Translations under genes and position numbers: made by a program
The notes under the pieces: model-generated
What the model was told of the DNA's origin: nothing
The model's database searches: none
The model's input: only the letters and a program-made list of their open reading frames with translations
Assembly: GCA_964362485.1 (NCBI GenBank)
Contig: CAYIEX010000040.1
Coordinates: 1 to 14,202 of the forward strand
Reading direction: 5' to 3'
Length of the DNA stretch: 14,202 nucleotides
DNA from: CAMAVK01 sp964362485
GTDB taxonomy: Archaea; Nanobdellota; Nanobdellia; Woesearchaeales; GW2011-AR9
Shown: piece by piece, positions 1 to 5,786 of the stretch
Layout: each line of letters begins with the position of its first letter
How positions within the stretch are numbered: the stretch's first letter is position 1

Positions 1-176
1 TACGCTGTATCATGAAACACGCATGAAGAAGATAATACTCGACGTACCTTCGCATGCACAGCCATAGCCTCCTTTGTCTTTAAGACAGACTCTTTCGCGG
101 CACCAATGGTTTTAGTCTCTACATTAAAAGGATTAAGCGAGTGCTGGGTAATACAAGAATAGATATCATTTTGCAT
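1..176 (-). CDS. Partial unknown protein, N-terminal 58 residues
   Basis: An open frame starts with ATG at 176 and runs leftward off the window without a stop. It begins MQNDIYSCITQHSLNPF and continues with a Lys/Ala-rich stretch (KTIGAAKESVLKTKEAMAVHAKVRR). I do not recognise the family, and no catalytic motif, signal peptide or membrane segment is visible in this part. The main support is a TATA-like box (ATTTATA on the minus strand, 198-204) centred about 25 bases before the ATG, the same spacing as at the neighbouring genes. The gene lies downstream of PCNA on the same strand, 32 bases after its stop, but seems to have its own promoter. The short length visible leaves some doubt that it is real. 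Confidence 0.5.
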   Translation of the reverse strand, partial: MQNDIYSCITQHSLNPFNVETKTIGAAKESVLKTKEAMAVHAKVRRVLSSSCVFHDTA

Positions 177-197
177 AAGCGTAGAAAAAAGAAGAAG

Positions 198-204
198 TAT
201 AAAT
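198..204 (-). promoter_or_regulatory. TATA-like box for the left-edge gene
   Basis: The minus strand reads ATTTATA, centred about 25 bases upstream of the ATG at 176. Transcription would start on or next to the start codon. A pyrimidine-rich, T-rich stretch (minus strand of 185-196) lies between box and start and could also end the PCNA transcript. Confidence 0.5.
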
Positions 205-208
205 GTTT

Positions 209-955
209 TTAGTCATTATCCACACGAGGTGCCAAAATAAAGCTCAGCAGCAAACGGTCAGTGACTTTATACTCGAGTTTCAAAGGATAATCGTTATTAA
301 AATGAAGATTGACATTCTCTGAAAGTTTACTTCCTGCACCCATCTTCTTGAGATATTCGAGTGAATATTTAGCTTTATACTTGTCAGTACCTTTCGTAGT
401 AATTGTGACTGCATCGCTGGGTTTAATCTCAATTAAAGCCTTTGACAAATCACCTTCAGCTTTCACAAGGAGCTGTGTTTTATCCCCAAGTAACGTTACA
501 GATTCTGCAACCACACTCACATCATCAATCGCTTCAACAAACATAGAAGCAGGCATTTGAATAGTAAGCGGAAACTGCAAATCGGGAACTCGCTGTTCTT
601 TCTCATCCAGCTCTAGAGTTGGGATAGAAAACGAACGAACCGTGTTGCTCTTAAGTTCAATACGTAATTTATTATCCTCTGTTGTCTCTAAAGTAACCTG
701 ATCATCACCCTTTGCTCGGCGAAGAATTTGTTTCAAATTATTAAGATTAATAGCTACTTGTTCTGGTTTCTTGACACTATATTCAACAAAACTGCTCGAG
801 AGAAGTTTGAAAATAACCATCGCTACATTTGCCGCATCCATGGCTACCAGTTCAAGTCCATCTGAGTTAACTTTAAACTTTGCTTCTGTAACAAGATCAG
901 AAATAATACTAATACTATCTTTAAAGAACCGTGGTTCAGCTAAAACGAGTTTCAT
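209..955 (-). CDS. pcn: PCNA, DNA polymerase sliding clamp
   Basis: This is the ring-shaped processivity factor that encircles DNA and tethers the replicative polymerase, FEN1, ligase and other partners. The protein (248 residues from the chosen start) has the family's usual length. Recognisable features are the N-terminal MKLVLAEPRFFKDSI, the central-loop segment SGLELVAMDAANVAMV written here as DGLELVAMDAANVAMV, the linker around TLELDEKEQRVPDLQFP, and the C-terminal LLSFILAPRVDND, where the hydrophobic LAP stretch is typical. I chose ATG 955 over the in-frame ATG at 961: a TATA-like box at 977-984 would place the mRNA start at about 955, and MKLVL matches family N-termini. The gene appears monocistronic, with its own promoter. 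Confidence 0.96.
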   Translation of the reverse strand: MKLVLAEPRFFKDSISIISDLVTEAKFKVNSDGLELVAMDAANVAMVIFKLLSSSFVEYSVKKPEQVAINLNNLKQILRRAKGDDQVTLETTEDNKLRIELKSNTVRSFSIPTLELDEKEQRVPDLQFPLTIQMPASMFVEAIDDVSVVAESVTLLGDKTQLLVKAEGDLSKALIEIKPSDAVTITTKGTDKYKAKYSLEYLKKMGAGSKLSENVNLHFNNDYPLKLEYKVTDRLLLSFILAPRVDND

Positions 956-976
956 GCTCATTTCTGAGCTGATACC

Positions 977-984
977 ATTTATAA
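977..984 (-). promoter_or_regulatory. TATA box of the PCNA gene
   Basis: The minus strand reads TTATAAAT. Its centre is about 26 bases before ATG 955 but only about 20 before ATG 961, which favours the downstream start and a leaderless mRNA. Confidence 0.6.
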
Positions 985-1066
985 GGATTATTGTAAAGAA
1001 GTGCTAGGATTAAATAATATAATTACCTTAGTGATAAATCACACATAAAGTAATCAAAATTGAAAT

Positions 1067-1086
1067 TAAAAAATGAAAAGAAAAAA
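1067..1086 (-). terminator. Oligo-T terminator of RNase J gene
   Basis: About 30 bases after the RNase J stop the minus strand has two T6 tracts within 20 bases (complement of 1081-1086 and 1068-1073). Archaeal transcription ends at such T-rich tracts without needing a hairpin. No strong stem is seen. Confidence 0.55.
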
Positions 1087-1114
1087 CTCTTAATTCATGA
1101 TGAGAAAGCTTTGC

Positions 1115-2449
1115 TTAATCAATCTTTAGTTTCTGACCATCCTTCATAATGTGGTTATTCTTGTAACCCAAACTTTCAGCAAGTTCAACCAACATCTTTG
1201 CTTTATCAGCCCCTGCGTGGGCAGGGATAATATGCTCAGGACGCACCATATCTAAAAGATCACGATGATCCTCGCGTGCTGCGTGTCCAGAAACGTGAAC
1301 ATCACGAAAAATTCGCACACCCTTAGATAGTAACGCTTGCTCTAAAACATCACGATTCTGTTGATTCAGCTCAACCGGGATAACCGAACAGCTAAAGACC
1401 ACAATATCACCAGGATCAAACTTAAAATTAAGTTCACCCCGCGCCATCTTAGAAAGCATTGCTTTAGGTTCACCCTGATGGCCAGTACAAACAATGAGAT
1501 ACTTATCTTTGCCCGTTTTTTGAATCTTTTCGAGAGCTTTTTCAACCTGATCACGATAACTCATAAAAAGAGCGTCTTTCTCAAAATTAACAAGATCAAT
1601 TTTTTCAGCCGCTTTTACATACTTTGTAAGGGACCTTCCCAAAAAGATCACTCTTCGATTCAATTTCTTGCCCATCTCAATAATACTTTTTAACCGTGCA
1701 ATGTGAGATGAAAAAGTGGTTACAATCATCGCTTTGCCTTGTGAATTAACACCAAGCATAACATCTTGTAACATCTGTTTTGCAACTGACTCCGATGGCA
1801 TCTTACGATATTCGTGAGCATACAAACATTCCATAATCAAAAGCTTGATACCTTCTTTGCCCAGTTCCTGTAATCGCTCAAAATTAGGGCGTTTTCCAAT
1901 CACAGGATGCAAATCAAACTTATAATCATTAGCATACATTACTTTTCCATACGGAGTGTGCAGTACAACGACTGCGGTGTGAGGAATAGAATGAGTAACA
2001 TAGACAAACTCAGCCGTAATCTTTGGACTCACTTTATACGAAGAATTAAGGTTCACTGATAAAATCCGGTTCGGACTCTTAATTCTCTCATCATAGAAAA
2101 TGGTCTTTAGTACCTGGGCCGTATAGGGAGTACAAATAATTGGCACATTAGGAAAAAGAGATGCCGCAAATGGAATCGCCCCAATATGATCCAAATGCGC
2201 GTGGCTGGGAATAATTGCTACCACTTTTTTCTTCCAGTCTTCCATCAAGTTATAATCGGGAACGGCCTGGGCGTGCAACAATTCTTCATACGTTTTTGAA
2301 CTAGCATCTTCCCGATCATCACCAAAACGAATATAATTTTCCATGGAAAGACCCATGTCTAAAATTACAACTTCGTCATCAATTTTAATAGCAACGCTAT
2401 TACCGGCAGTCTTGGTATAACCACCAATGGTACATACTTCTATAGTCAT
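1115..2449 (-). CDS. rnj: Archaeal RNase J, metallo-beta-lactamase/beta-CASP ribonuclease
   Basis: This is likely a cytoplasmic 5'-3' exoribonuclease acting in mRNA decay and RNA processing. The 444-residue length fits archaeal RNase J. The zinc-binding HxHxDH motif is at 83-88 (HAHLDH), followed by H153 in VTHSIPH, D175 in YANDYKFD, and H411 in IIPAHA. The beta-CASP region includes E207 (ECLYAH), the TGHQGEP segment near 322-328, and the HVSGHA motif at 385-390 followed by RED. All the catalytic residues expected of an active enzyme are present. Motif A reads ECLYA where many members have ESTNA. The start at ATG 2449 is supported by a TATA-like box about 25 bases upstream, so the mRNA is probably leaderless. 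It is transcribed alone, between CorA and PCNA genes on the same strand. Confidence 0.93.
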   Translation of the reverse strand: MTIEVCTIGGYTKTAGNSVAIKIDDEVVILDMGLSMENYIRFGDDREDASSKTYEELLHAQAVPDYNLMEDWKKKVVAIIPSHAHLDHIGAIPFAASLFPNVPIICTPYTAQVLKTIFYDERIKSPNRILSVNLNSSYKVSPKITAEFVYVTHSIPHTAVVVLHTPYGKVMYANDYKFDLHPVIGKRPNFERLQELGKEGIKLLIMECLYAHEYRKMPSESVAKQMLQDVMLGVNSQGKAMIVTTFSSHIARLKSIIEMGKKLNRRVIFLGRSLTKYVKAAEKIDLVNFEKDALFMSYRDQVEKALEKIQKTGKDKYLIVCTGHQGEPKAMLSKMARGELNFKFDPGDIVVFSCSVIPVELNQQNRDVLEQALLSKGVRIFRDVHVSGHAAREDHRDLLDMVRPEHIIPAHAGADKAKMLVELAESLGYKNNHIMKDGQKLKID

Positions 2450-2469
2450 TCTTTACTACACCTTATTGG

Positions 2470-2477
2470 TTTTTAAG
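2470..2477 (-). promoter_or_regulatory. TATA-like box of RNase J gene
   Basis: The minus strand reads CTTAAAAA, centred about 25 bases before ATG 2449, matching the leaderless spacing at other genes in the window. Confidence 0.55.
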
Positions 2478-2553
2478 CCAAACAACAAAGTACTAATTTC
2501 CACCACAATTACAAGAATACGCAGGTACCCTAGTAATTGTAGGTCATTTGGCT

Positions 2554-2575
2554 GAGAGTCGCAAATGCGACTTTT
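2554..2575 (+). other. GC-rich hairpin followed by T tract (possible ncRNA end)
   Basis: AGTCGC (2557-2562) pairs perfectly with GCGACT (2567-2572) across an AAAT loop. The stem extends outward through A-T and G-U pairs to about 9 bp, with the T tract at 2572-2575 on its 3' arm. Read on the plus strand it resembles an intrinsic terminator, but no plus-strand gene precedes it. It may be the end of a small RNA or a chance stem. Confidence 0.35.
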
Positions 2576-2662
2576 GGATCATGATGAGTTGCAAAAAGTT
2601 TTGGTCAAAACTGCTTGTAACCGTATTTGTATATGATTAAAGAAGAAAAAGAGCCCTCCTTT

Positions 2663-2684
2663 AAAAAACTTTGGCGTAAAGCCA
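2663..2684 (-). terminator. Probable terminator of the corA gene
   Basis: On the minus strand, about 40 bases after the corA stop, a small hairpin TGGC-TTTAC-GCCA (2684-2672) is followed closely by six T residues (complement of 2663-2668). The T tract alone would suffice in archaea. Confidence 0.5.
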
Positions 2685-2722
2685 GAAAATGATGGAATTG
2701 GCCCCAAAATTAAAATCAGAGC

Positions 2723-3625
2723 TTAAATAACCTCTTTTTTCTTCAGAATGAAAGTAAACAATACCCATATCGAAATAATACCTAGAACAATATATCCAAA
2801 GAGATAAGGATTTGACTGAAACGGAAGCGTTACATTCATCCCATAAAGACTTGATATCGCTGCAGGAATACTGACAAAGATAGTAAAAATAGTTAAAAAT
2901 TTGATGCTCCGATTAAGCTTATTAGAAAGAATAATCGAGTATACATTCCGGACATTGGAGATTGTCTTAAGAGAAGTTTTACATAAGTTTAAACCTTGCT
3001 GCGTTTCAACAGTCAAATCCTCAAGAGTAACCTTCTCATCCTCACTAAATTTAAGCTTCTTAACAATTTTAGTATACAAAATATTGGTGTAAAAATAAGT
3101 TGACACAAGATTATTCAAAAAATCTTCCTGCTCTAGCAACGTTTCCATATCATCTTCACTCAATTGATTAGGATCCCTTTTCTTGCTCTGCACGTTTTTA
3201 ACAACCTTAACAACCGATCGCTCCGCGGCATCATTAGTGAGCATGAACAAGTTAATTAAAAATTTCAGTTTTTGTGTTGTAGGAATGTTCGATTTTTCAA
3301 TTGATGAAAGGAGAGTTAATTCTTCTTTAGAGATTGTAAGAATAAAATCATCACCCAAAATCATCAAAATGGTAACGAGCTTGTTAGGCTGGCTCGAGAG
3401 AACTTTAGCGAAGATGTATGTTCTATACTCATACATATCAAGACGCGGAAGCTCATTATCATCAAGTCCTTCTTCCACAAGGTCTGAGTCCAGTTTATAC
3501 TCTTCAGTAAGCCGACTCAACTCAACTTGATCCGGGTTTACCACATATACCCAGCACCCTTTTTCAAATTGAGGAATAATCTTAAGGGATTTTGAGGTAA
3601 TTGTACGCTTGAAGAAGGTGATCAT
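2723..3625 (-). CDS. corA: CorA-type Mg2+ transport protein
   Basis: This is a probable inner-membrane divalent cation channel of the CorA/Mrs2 family, which acts as a pentamer. The 300-residue protein has a large soluble N-terminal domain (about 1-240) with a long charged helical section (about 120-240). It then has two transmembrane segments (about 243-260 and 275-295). The signature YGMN sits at 261-264 at the end of the first membrane helix, as required for the selectivity loop, and a short Lys-rich C-terminal tail (KKKEVI) follows the second helix. ATG 3625 is chosen because a palindromic TATA box GTTTATAAAC lies about 26 bases upstream, implying a leaderless mRNA. The exact ion (Mg2+, Co2+ or Ni2+) cannot be read from sequence. 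Confidence 0.92.
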   Translation of the reverse strand: MITFFKRTITSKSLKIIPQFEKGCWVYVVNPDQVELSRLTEEYKLDSDLVEEGLDDNELPRLDMYEYRTYIFAKVLSSQPNKLVTILMILGDDFILTISKEELTLLSSIEKSNIPTTQKLKFLINLFMLTNDAAERSVVKVVKNVQSKKRDPNQLSEDDMETLLEQEDFLNNLVSTYFYTNILYTKIVKKLKFSEDEKVTLEDLTVETQQGLNLCKTSLKTISNVRNVYSIILSNKLNRSIKFLTIFTIFVSIPAAISSLYGMNVTLPFQSNPYLFGYIVLGIISIWVLFTFILKKKEVI

Positions 3626-3646
3626 GAGCAGAGGTAGATTTTGATT

Positions 3647-3656
3647 GTTTATAAAC
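3647..3656 (-). promoter_or_regulatory. TATA box of the corA gene
   Basis: GTTTATAAAC is a perfect palindrome centred about 26.5 bases before ATG 3625. Start of transcription on the start codon is expected. Confidence 0.6.
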
Positions 3657-3700
3657 GTTTTTTAAAAGTGGTGAGATAATAAAATTCCACAGTAAGTGCT

Positions 3701-3707
3701 AAAAAAA
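3701..3707 (-). terminator. T7 terminator of tRNA-Leu
   Basis: Seven T residues follow immediately after the discriminator base of the tRNA on the minus strand, a typical archaeal tRNA terminator. It also shows that CCA is not encoded. Confidence 0.7.
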
Positions 3708-3902
3708 TGTGGACGGCAGGGATCGAACCTGCGTAGGCACTAAGCCAATAGATGACTCGCGAAAAGAGATTGATCTCTTTTGCGCGCAAATAAAGTTTGT
3801 CGCTTTATTTCGCGTATAACGAGTTTAGTCATCGCACTCTATTGAGCACTCATCACTCAAATGCCTTGAGTCTATCCCGTTTGACCGCTCCGGCACGTCC
3901 AC
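3708..3902 (-). tRNA. tRNA-Leu(CAA), intron-containing
   Basis: The acceptor stem GTGGACG (3902-3896) pairs perfectly with CGTCCAC (3715-3709), with discriminator A at 3708. The D stem is CCG/CGG with the loop GAGCGGTCAAA. The anticodon stem ATAGA (3875-3871) pairs with TCTAT (3752-3748). The loop reads C-T-CAA-G | A, giving anticodon CAA with the intron between positions 37 and 38. A long variable arm with GGC/GCC stem marks a class II tRNA, and the T arm is GCAGG-TTCGATC-CCTGC. Exons are 3902-3865 and 3753-3708; the mature tRNA is 84 nt before CCA addition. CAA anticodon, A73 and the long variable arm together identify leucine. The intron is to be cut by the archaeal splicing endonuclease. 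Confidence 0.95.
3754..3864 (-). other. tRNA-Leu intron, 111 nt
   Basis: The intron lies at the canonical 37/38 position. GAG near its 3' end (3758-3756) can pair with CTC of the anticodon loop, leaving TCA as a three-base bulge beside the anticodon stem, consistent with a bulge-helix-bulge site, although the fourth central pair would be A-C. Inside are two strong hairpins: AAAAGAGA/TCTCTTTT (plus coordinates 3762-3769/3774-3781) and AAATAAAG/CTTTATTT (3788-3795/3803-3810). Both can be extended by CGCG, but both need the same CGCG at 3783-3786. The length is large for an archaeal tRNA intron. Confidence 0.85.
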
Positions 3903-3904
3903 GT
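3890..3904 (-). repeat. Direct repeat copy 1, overlapping the tRNA 5' end
   Basis: The plus-strand 15-mer CCGGCACGTCCACGT covers the 5' acceptor strand, bases 8-9 and the start of the D arm of tRNA-Leu. An identical copy is at 3944-3958, 54 bases upstream in the direction of transcription. Confidence 0.9.
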
Positions 3905-3958
3905 GTAACGTGAAGTGACGGTTCCGGAAGCTTACTTCCCGTACCGGCACGTCCACGT
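3903..3958 (-). other. tRNA leader with pseudo-tRNA 5' end
   Basis: The only convincing TATA box upstream of the tRNA predicts transcription starting near 3958-3960, so the precursor would carry about 55 bases of 5' leader. That leader begins with a copy of the tRNA 5' end and then holds a nested stem, GGAAG-TAAG-CTTCC flanked by CGGT/ACCG. It could be a tRNA fragment duplication, a processing element, or, less likely, a second intron in the D arm. Confidence 0.5.
3944..3958 (-). repeat. Direct repeat copy 2, in the tRNA leader
   Basis: This is the identical 15-mer CCGGCACGTCCACGT (plus strand). On the minus strand it presents GTGGACG, which could pair with the 3' acceptor strand of the tRNA exactly as the true 5' end does. 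Confidence 0.9.
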
Positions 3959-3981
3959 TAATAAGAAAAATAAAGATCTCT

Positions 3982-3990
3982 TTTATAAAA
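3982..3990 (-). promoter_or_regulatory. TATA box of tRNA-Leu
   Basis: The minus strand reads TTTTATAAA, centred at 3986. With the usual archaeal spacing the start falls at about 3958-3960, well before the mature 5' end at 3902. Confidence 0.6.
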
Positions 3991-4047
3991 CTTGCCTAGA
4001 AGTTTTTCTCCTGATATACAAATGATAGTATTATATCCCCACAACCG

Positions 4048-4055
4048 TTAAATAC
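4048..4055 (+). promoter_or_regulatory. TATA-like box of the EF-hand protein gene
   Basis: TTAAATAC is centred about 25.5 bases before ATG 4077 and implies a leaderless mRNA. It is a weaker match than the other boxes. Confidence 0.45.
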
Positions 4056-4076
4056 TTCTAAGATCTTAAACACAGT

Positions 4077-4424
4077 ATGGATGCCAATGATGATCCGCGA
4101 GCAGTCTACGCCATAATAGGAGTGGTAGCAATGACCCTTGCAATGGCCGCAGGGCCGATCCGGAATATATCTGAGTGGGCCGAACAAAAGAGAAGAGAGC
4201 CGCAGATTAATTACCAACCACACATAAACGAAATTAAAGCTTCTGCTCACCTTGCAGGTTATTTCCCGCTTCGAGGATATGACTTTAATAAAGATGGCTT
4301 ACTTGATAAAGTAGAACAATACACTCACGGAGCGCCCCGAATTCCATGGGGCACATGGCATGAAATAAAAAGCAATCACTCTTCGTATCAAGCGTTGCAA
4401 CAGGAATACGCAAGACGATTTTAG
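4077..4424 (+). CDS. Small membrane-anchored protein with EF-hand-like loop
   Basis: I do not recognise a named family. The 115-residue protein has a short acidic N-terminus, one hydrophobic segment at about 10-27 (VYAIIGVVAMTLAMAAG), then a basic stretch (EQKRREP) and a soluble part. Residues 69-80 read DFNKDGLLDKVE, with D1, N3, D5, G6, D9 and E12 in the positions of a classical EF-hand Ca2+-binding loop. By the positive-inside rule the basic stretch after the membrane segment favours a cytoplasmic C-terminus, but an uncleaved signal anchor with the EF-hand outside is also possible. The start is supported by a TATA-like box at leaderless distance. The gene converges on the coiled-coil operon with only 4 bases between stops. 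Confidence 0.8.
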   Translation: MDANDDPRAVYAIIGVVAMTLAMAAGPIRNISEWAEQKRREPQINYQPHINEIKASAHLAGYFPLRGYDFNKDGLLDKVEQYTHGAPRIPWGTWHEIKSNHSSYQALQQEYARRF

Positions 4425-4428
4425 CTTC

Positions 4429-4977
4429 CTACTTCAAACTATTCAACTGCCCTTCAATCTCACGTAATTGCGCTTCCAATTCATCAAGCTCATTCATTTC
4501 TTTAGGTGGAGCTGCTTCAACTTTAGCGGGCGGAGCTTGCCTAGGAGAGGGTGTCGAGCGTGGCATTGGCGGTGGAACACTCTGTCTAACCGAAGGGGGC
4601 ATACGTGGTGTTTCCACAGAAACCTCCTCATCTGCCTCAACATGCTGTTCCTGATGGACCTCTTCATCCTTAAAAGCAGGTTTGAGTTTTCCCTTCGGAA
4701 AATGCTTCTTCAATTTATTATCAATAAGAGAATTAATCTCACGAACTTCTGTCTTCAAGCGAGTGAAAAGAACAACCTTCTCATCTTGGATCTTGCGAAA
4801 CTGCTCATAACCTTGCATAAAAACAATAATCTCACGTAAACCCTCAAGTAGATCTTTGCGTAAAGCAGCTGGGTCAGCGAGTTGAATCATATATTCAGGT
4901 TCTTTTTCAGCAGCATGTCTAGGAGTTGCTTTCTGCGCTTTAGATGCAGGTGCTGCTTTCTTTTTTGTAGGAGCCAT
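4429..4977 (-). CDS. Coiled-coil protein with Pro-rich linker, third gene of operon
   Basis: Unknown function. The 182 residues divide into a Lys/Ala/Pro-rich basic tail (1-28), a helical region (about 35-95) containing DLLEGLREIIVFMQGYEQF and a run ending KLKKHFPKGK, an acidic then Pro/Arg/Ser-rich linker (about 105-157), and a C-terminal amphipathic helix ELDELEAQLREIEGQLNSL. The long disordered linker between two helical parts suggests a scaffold or tether. The ATG is 3 bases after the stop of the preceding gene with no clear Shine-Dalgarno, so translation is probably coupled. I have the impression that such proteins recur in DPANN archaea, but this comes from memory and was not searched. 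Confidence 0.82.
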   Translation of the reverse strand: MAPTKKKAAPASKAQKATPRHAAEKEPEYMIQLADPAALRKDLLEGLREIIVFMQGYEQFRKIQDEKVVLFTRLKTEVREINSLIDNKLKKHFPKGKLKPAFKDEEVHQEQHVEADEEVSVETPRMPPSVRQSVPPPMPRSTPSPRQAPPAKVEAAPPKEMNELDELEAQLREIEGQLNSLK

Positions 4978-4980
4978 TCT

Positions 4981-5211
4981 CTATTGGAACTGTTCAGGTT
5001 CACTCAATGATTGATCCATAAAATCAATCTTTTTCTCGACTTCCGAGATTGTATTTTGCCACATTTCAAGTTGATGATCCTCTTCAGCTTTAAGATCATG
5101 GATCTTTGCAAGTGTATCTTTTGCTTCATCTAATTTCTTGCGGACAGCACGAACAACATTAAGGACCTCTTCGTAATCATCAATTTTAACAAAAACAGGC
5201 ATACGTTCCAT
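4981..5211 (-). CDS. Short coiled-coil protein, second gene of operon
   Basis: Unknown function. The 76-residue protein begins MERMPVFVKIDDYEEVLNVV and is then almost wholly helical with heptad-like hydrophobic spacing, with a central ...KIHDLKAEEDHQLEMWQ... and a terminal EVEKKIDFMDQSL. It probably forms a helical hairpin or coiled coil and has no cysteines or catalytic motif. The start at 5211 has a Shine-Dalgarno GAGGG six bases upstream (5222-5218); the in-frame ATG at 5202 (MPVFVK) is the alternative. It starts one base after the stop of the 151-residue gene, so the two must be cotranscribed. Confidence 0.83.
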   Translation of the reverse strand: MERMPVFVKIDDYEEVLNVVRAVRKKLDEAKDTLAKIHDLKAEEDHQLEMWQNTISEVEKKIDFMDQSLSEPEQFQ

Positions 5212-5212
5212 T

Positions 5213-5668
5213 TTATTCCCTCACTCTAAAAAGTACACGATCAACAGCTTGCAGACGATCATGAGCGCTCTTAAGTGACCGTCGTACTTTTTCATAATTT
5301 TCTTCTTCATTAAACTCCGAAGTATCTAAATGTCGGTTTGTTGCATCAAGCGCATGAATGTCTTTACGCAACCCTTCAATTTCAGCTAAAAGTTGTTGGT
5401 ACACTTCAACCCTTACAAAATGAGGTTTGGGTGCCACAAAGCGTGAAGCACTAACTTTAGGTACAGTAGGTCTACTTGACCGTGAAGGTGCTGAAATAGG
5501 TTCCCCCATACTTATAGAATCGGCAACAGCAGCACGAATATCATCTGATCCAATAGCACGGGAAGAAGATTCGCTCATTGGAAACTGGAGAGCTTTCTCA
5601 TCTATCACCCGACCCTCAGGTAAAGGTACCCGGGGGACTTTCTTTTTACTTCCAAACAACCATCCCAT
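5213..5668 (-). CDS. Basic N-terminus/coiled-coil protein, first gene of operon
   Basis: Unknown function. The 151-residue protein opens MGWLFGSKKKVPRVPLPEG. A short aromatic patch followed by a Lys cluster could be a membrane-binding amphipathic tip. A low-complexity Ser/Pro-rich stretch (about 30-75) follows, then a helical domain (about 85-151) starting HFVRVEVYQQLLAEIEGLRKDIHAL and ending DRLQAVDRVLFRVRE. No enzyme motif is visible. The TATA-like box at 5691-5700 lies about 27 bases before the ATG, so the three-gene operon likely starts leaderless here. All three products are helical and lack catalytic residues, which suggests that they form one structural complex. Confidence 0.83.
   Translation of the reverse strand: MGWLFGSKKKVPRVPLPEGRVIDEKALQFPMSESSSRAIGSDDIRAAVADSISMGEPISAPSRSSRPTVPKVSASRFVAPKPHFVRVEVYQQLLAEIEGLRKDIHALDATNRHLDTSEFNEEENYEKVRRSLKSAHDRLQAVDRVLFRVRE
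5218..5222 (-). promoter_or_regulatory. Shine-Dalgarno of the 76-residue protein gene
   Basis: GAGGG lies six bases before ATG 5211, inside the end of the upstream gene, and supports that start over ATG 5202. Confidence 0.55.
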
Positions 5669-5690
5669 AAACCCAAGTAAGAGAAACCGC

Positions 5691-5700
5691 GTTTAAAAAG
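5691..5700 (-). promoter_or_regulatory. TATA-like box of the coiled-coil operon
   Basis: The minus strand reads CTTTTTAAAC, centred about 27.5 bases before ATG 5668. Confidence 0.55.
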
Positions 5701-5754
5701 TTTATGGAGTATTTAATAATAGTAAATAAATCCTTTCTAAGCTATAGTCCGCAA

Positions 5755-5762
5755 GATATATA
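5755..5762 (+). promoter_or_regulatory. TATA-like box of the lamin-tail protein gene
   Basis: GATATATA is centred about 28 bases before ATG 5787. A GGTGAGG segment just before the ATG could be a Shine-Dalgarno; if it is used, the start lies further upstream, for example from an AT-rich box near 5721-5730. Confidence 0.4.
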
Positions 5763-5786
5763 GCGAAGTAGATATTAGGTGAGGTC

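Larger units (their letters stand above)
2450..2722. other. Intergenic gap with RNase J promoter and unexplained stem-loops
   Basis: This 273-base gap holds the RNase J promoter at its left end and a likely CorA terminator (2663-2684) at its right end. Between them are an inverted repeat 2505-2512/2533-2540 (8 bp, 20-base loop) and a compact GC-rich hairpin 2554-2575. I found no convincing protein-coding frame. Short plus-strand peptides are possible but unsupported. Confidence 0.5.

Noticed and set aside
2581..2587. Box C-like ATGATGA in the RNase J-CorA gap
   Set aside because: No matching D box or terminal stem was found around it, so a C/D sRNA is not supported.
2633..2730. Two overlapping plus-strand mini-frames (19 and 13 codons) with protein-like composition
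   Set aside because: They are very short, have no ribosome-binding site or suitably placed promoter, and overlap the probable corA terminator and the corA 3' end.
3183..3530. Plus-strand open frames opposite corA, PCNA, RNase J and gyrA
   Set aside because: They are antisense shadows with Ser/Leu/Arg-biased composition, no promoters, and no recognisable domains; the opposite strand encodes clear family members.
3850..3856. Box C-like GTGATGA in the tRNA-Leu intron, suggesting a C/D guide RNA as in archaeal tRNA-Trp introns
   Set aside because: No CUGA D or D' box could be found at suitable spacing, and C' is only a weak match.
3708..3900. Alternative tRNA acceptor register starting GGACGTG at 3900
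   Set aside because: It gives mismatches against the 3' strand and shortens the acceptor stem, while GTGGACG/CGTCCAC from 3902 pairs perfectly.
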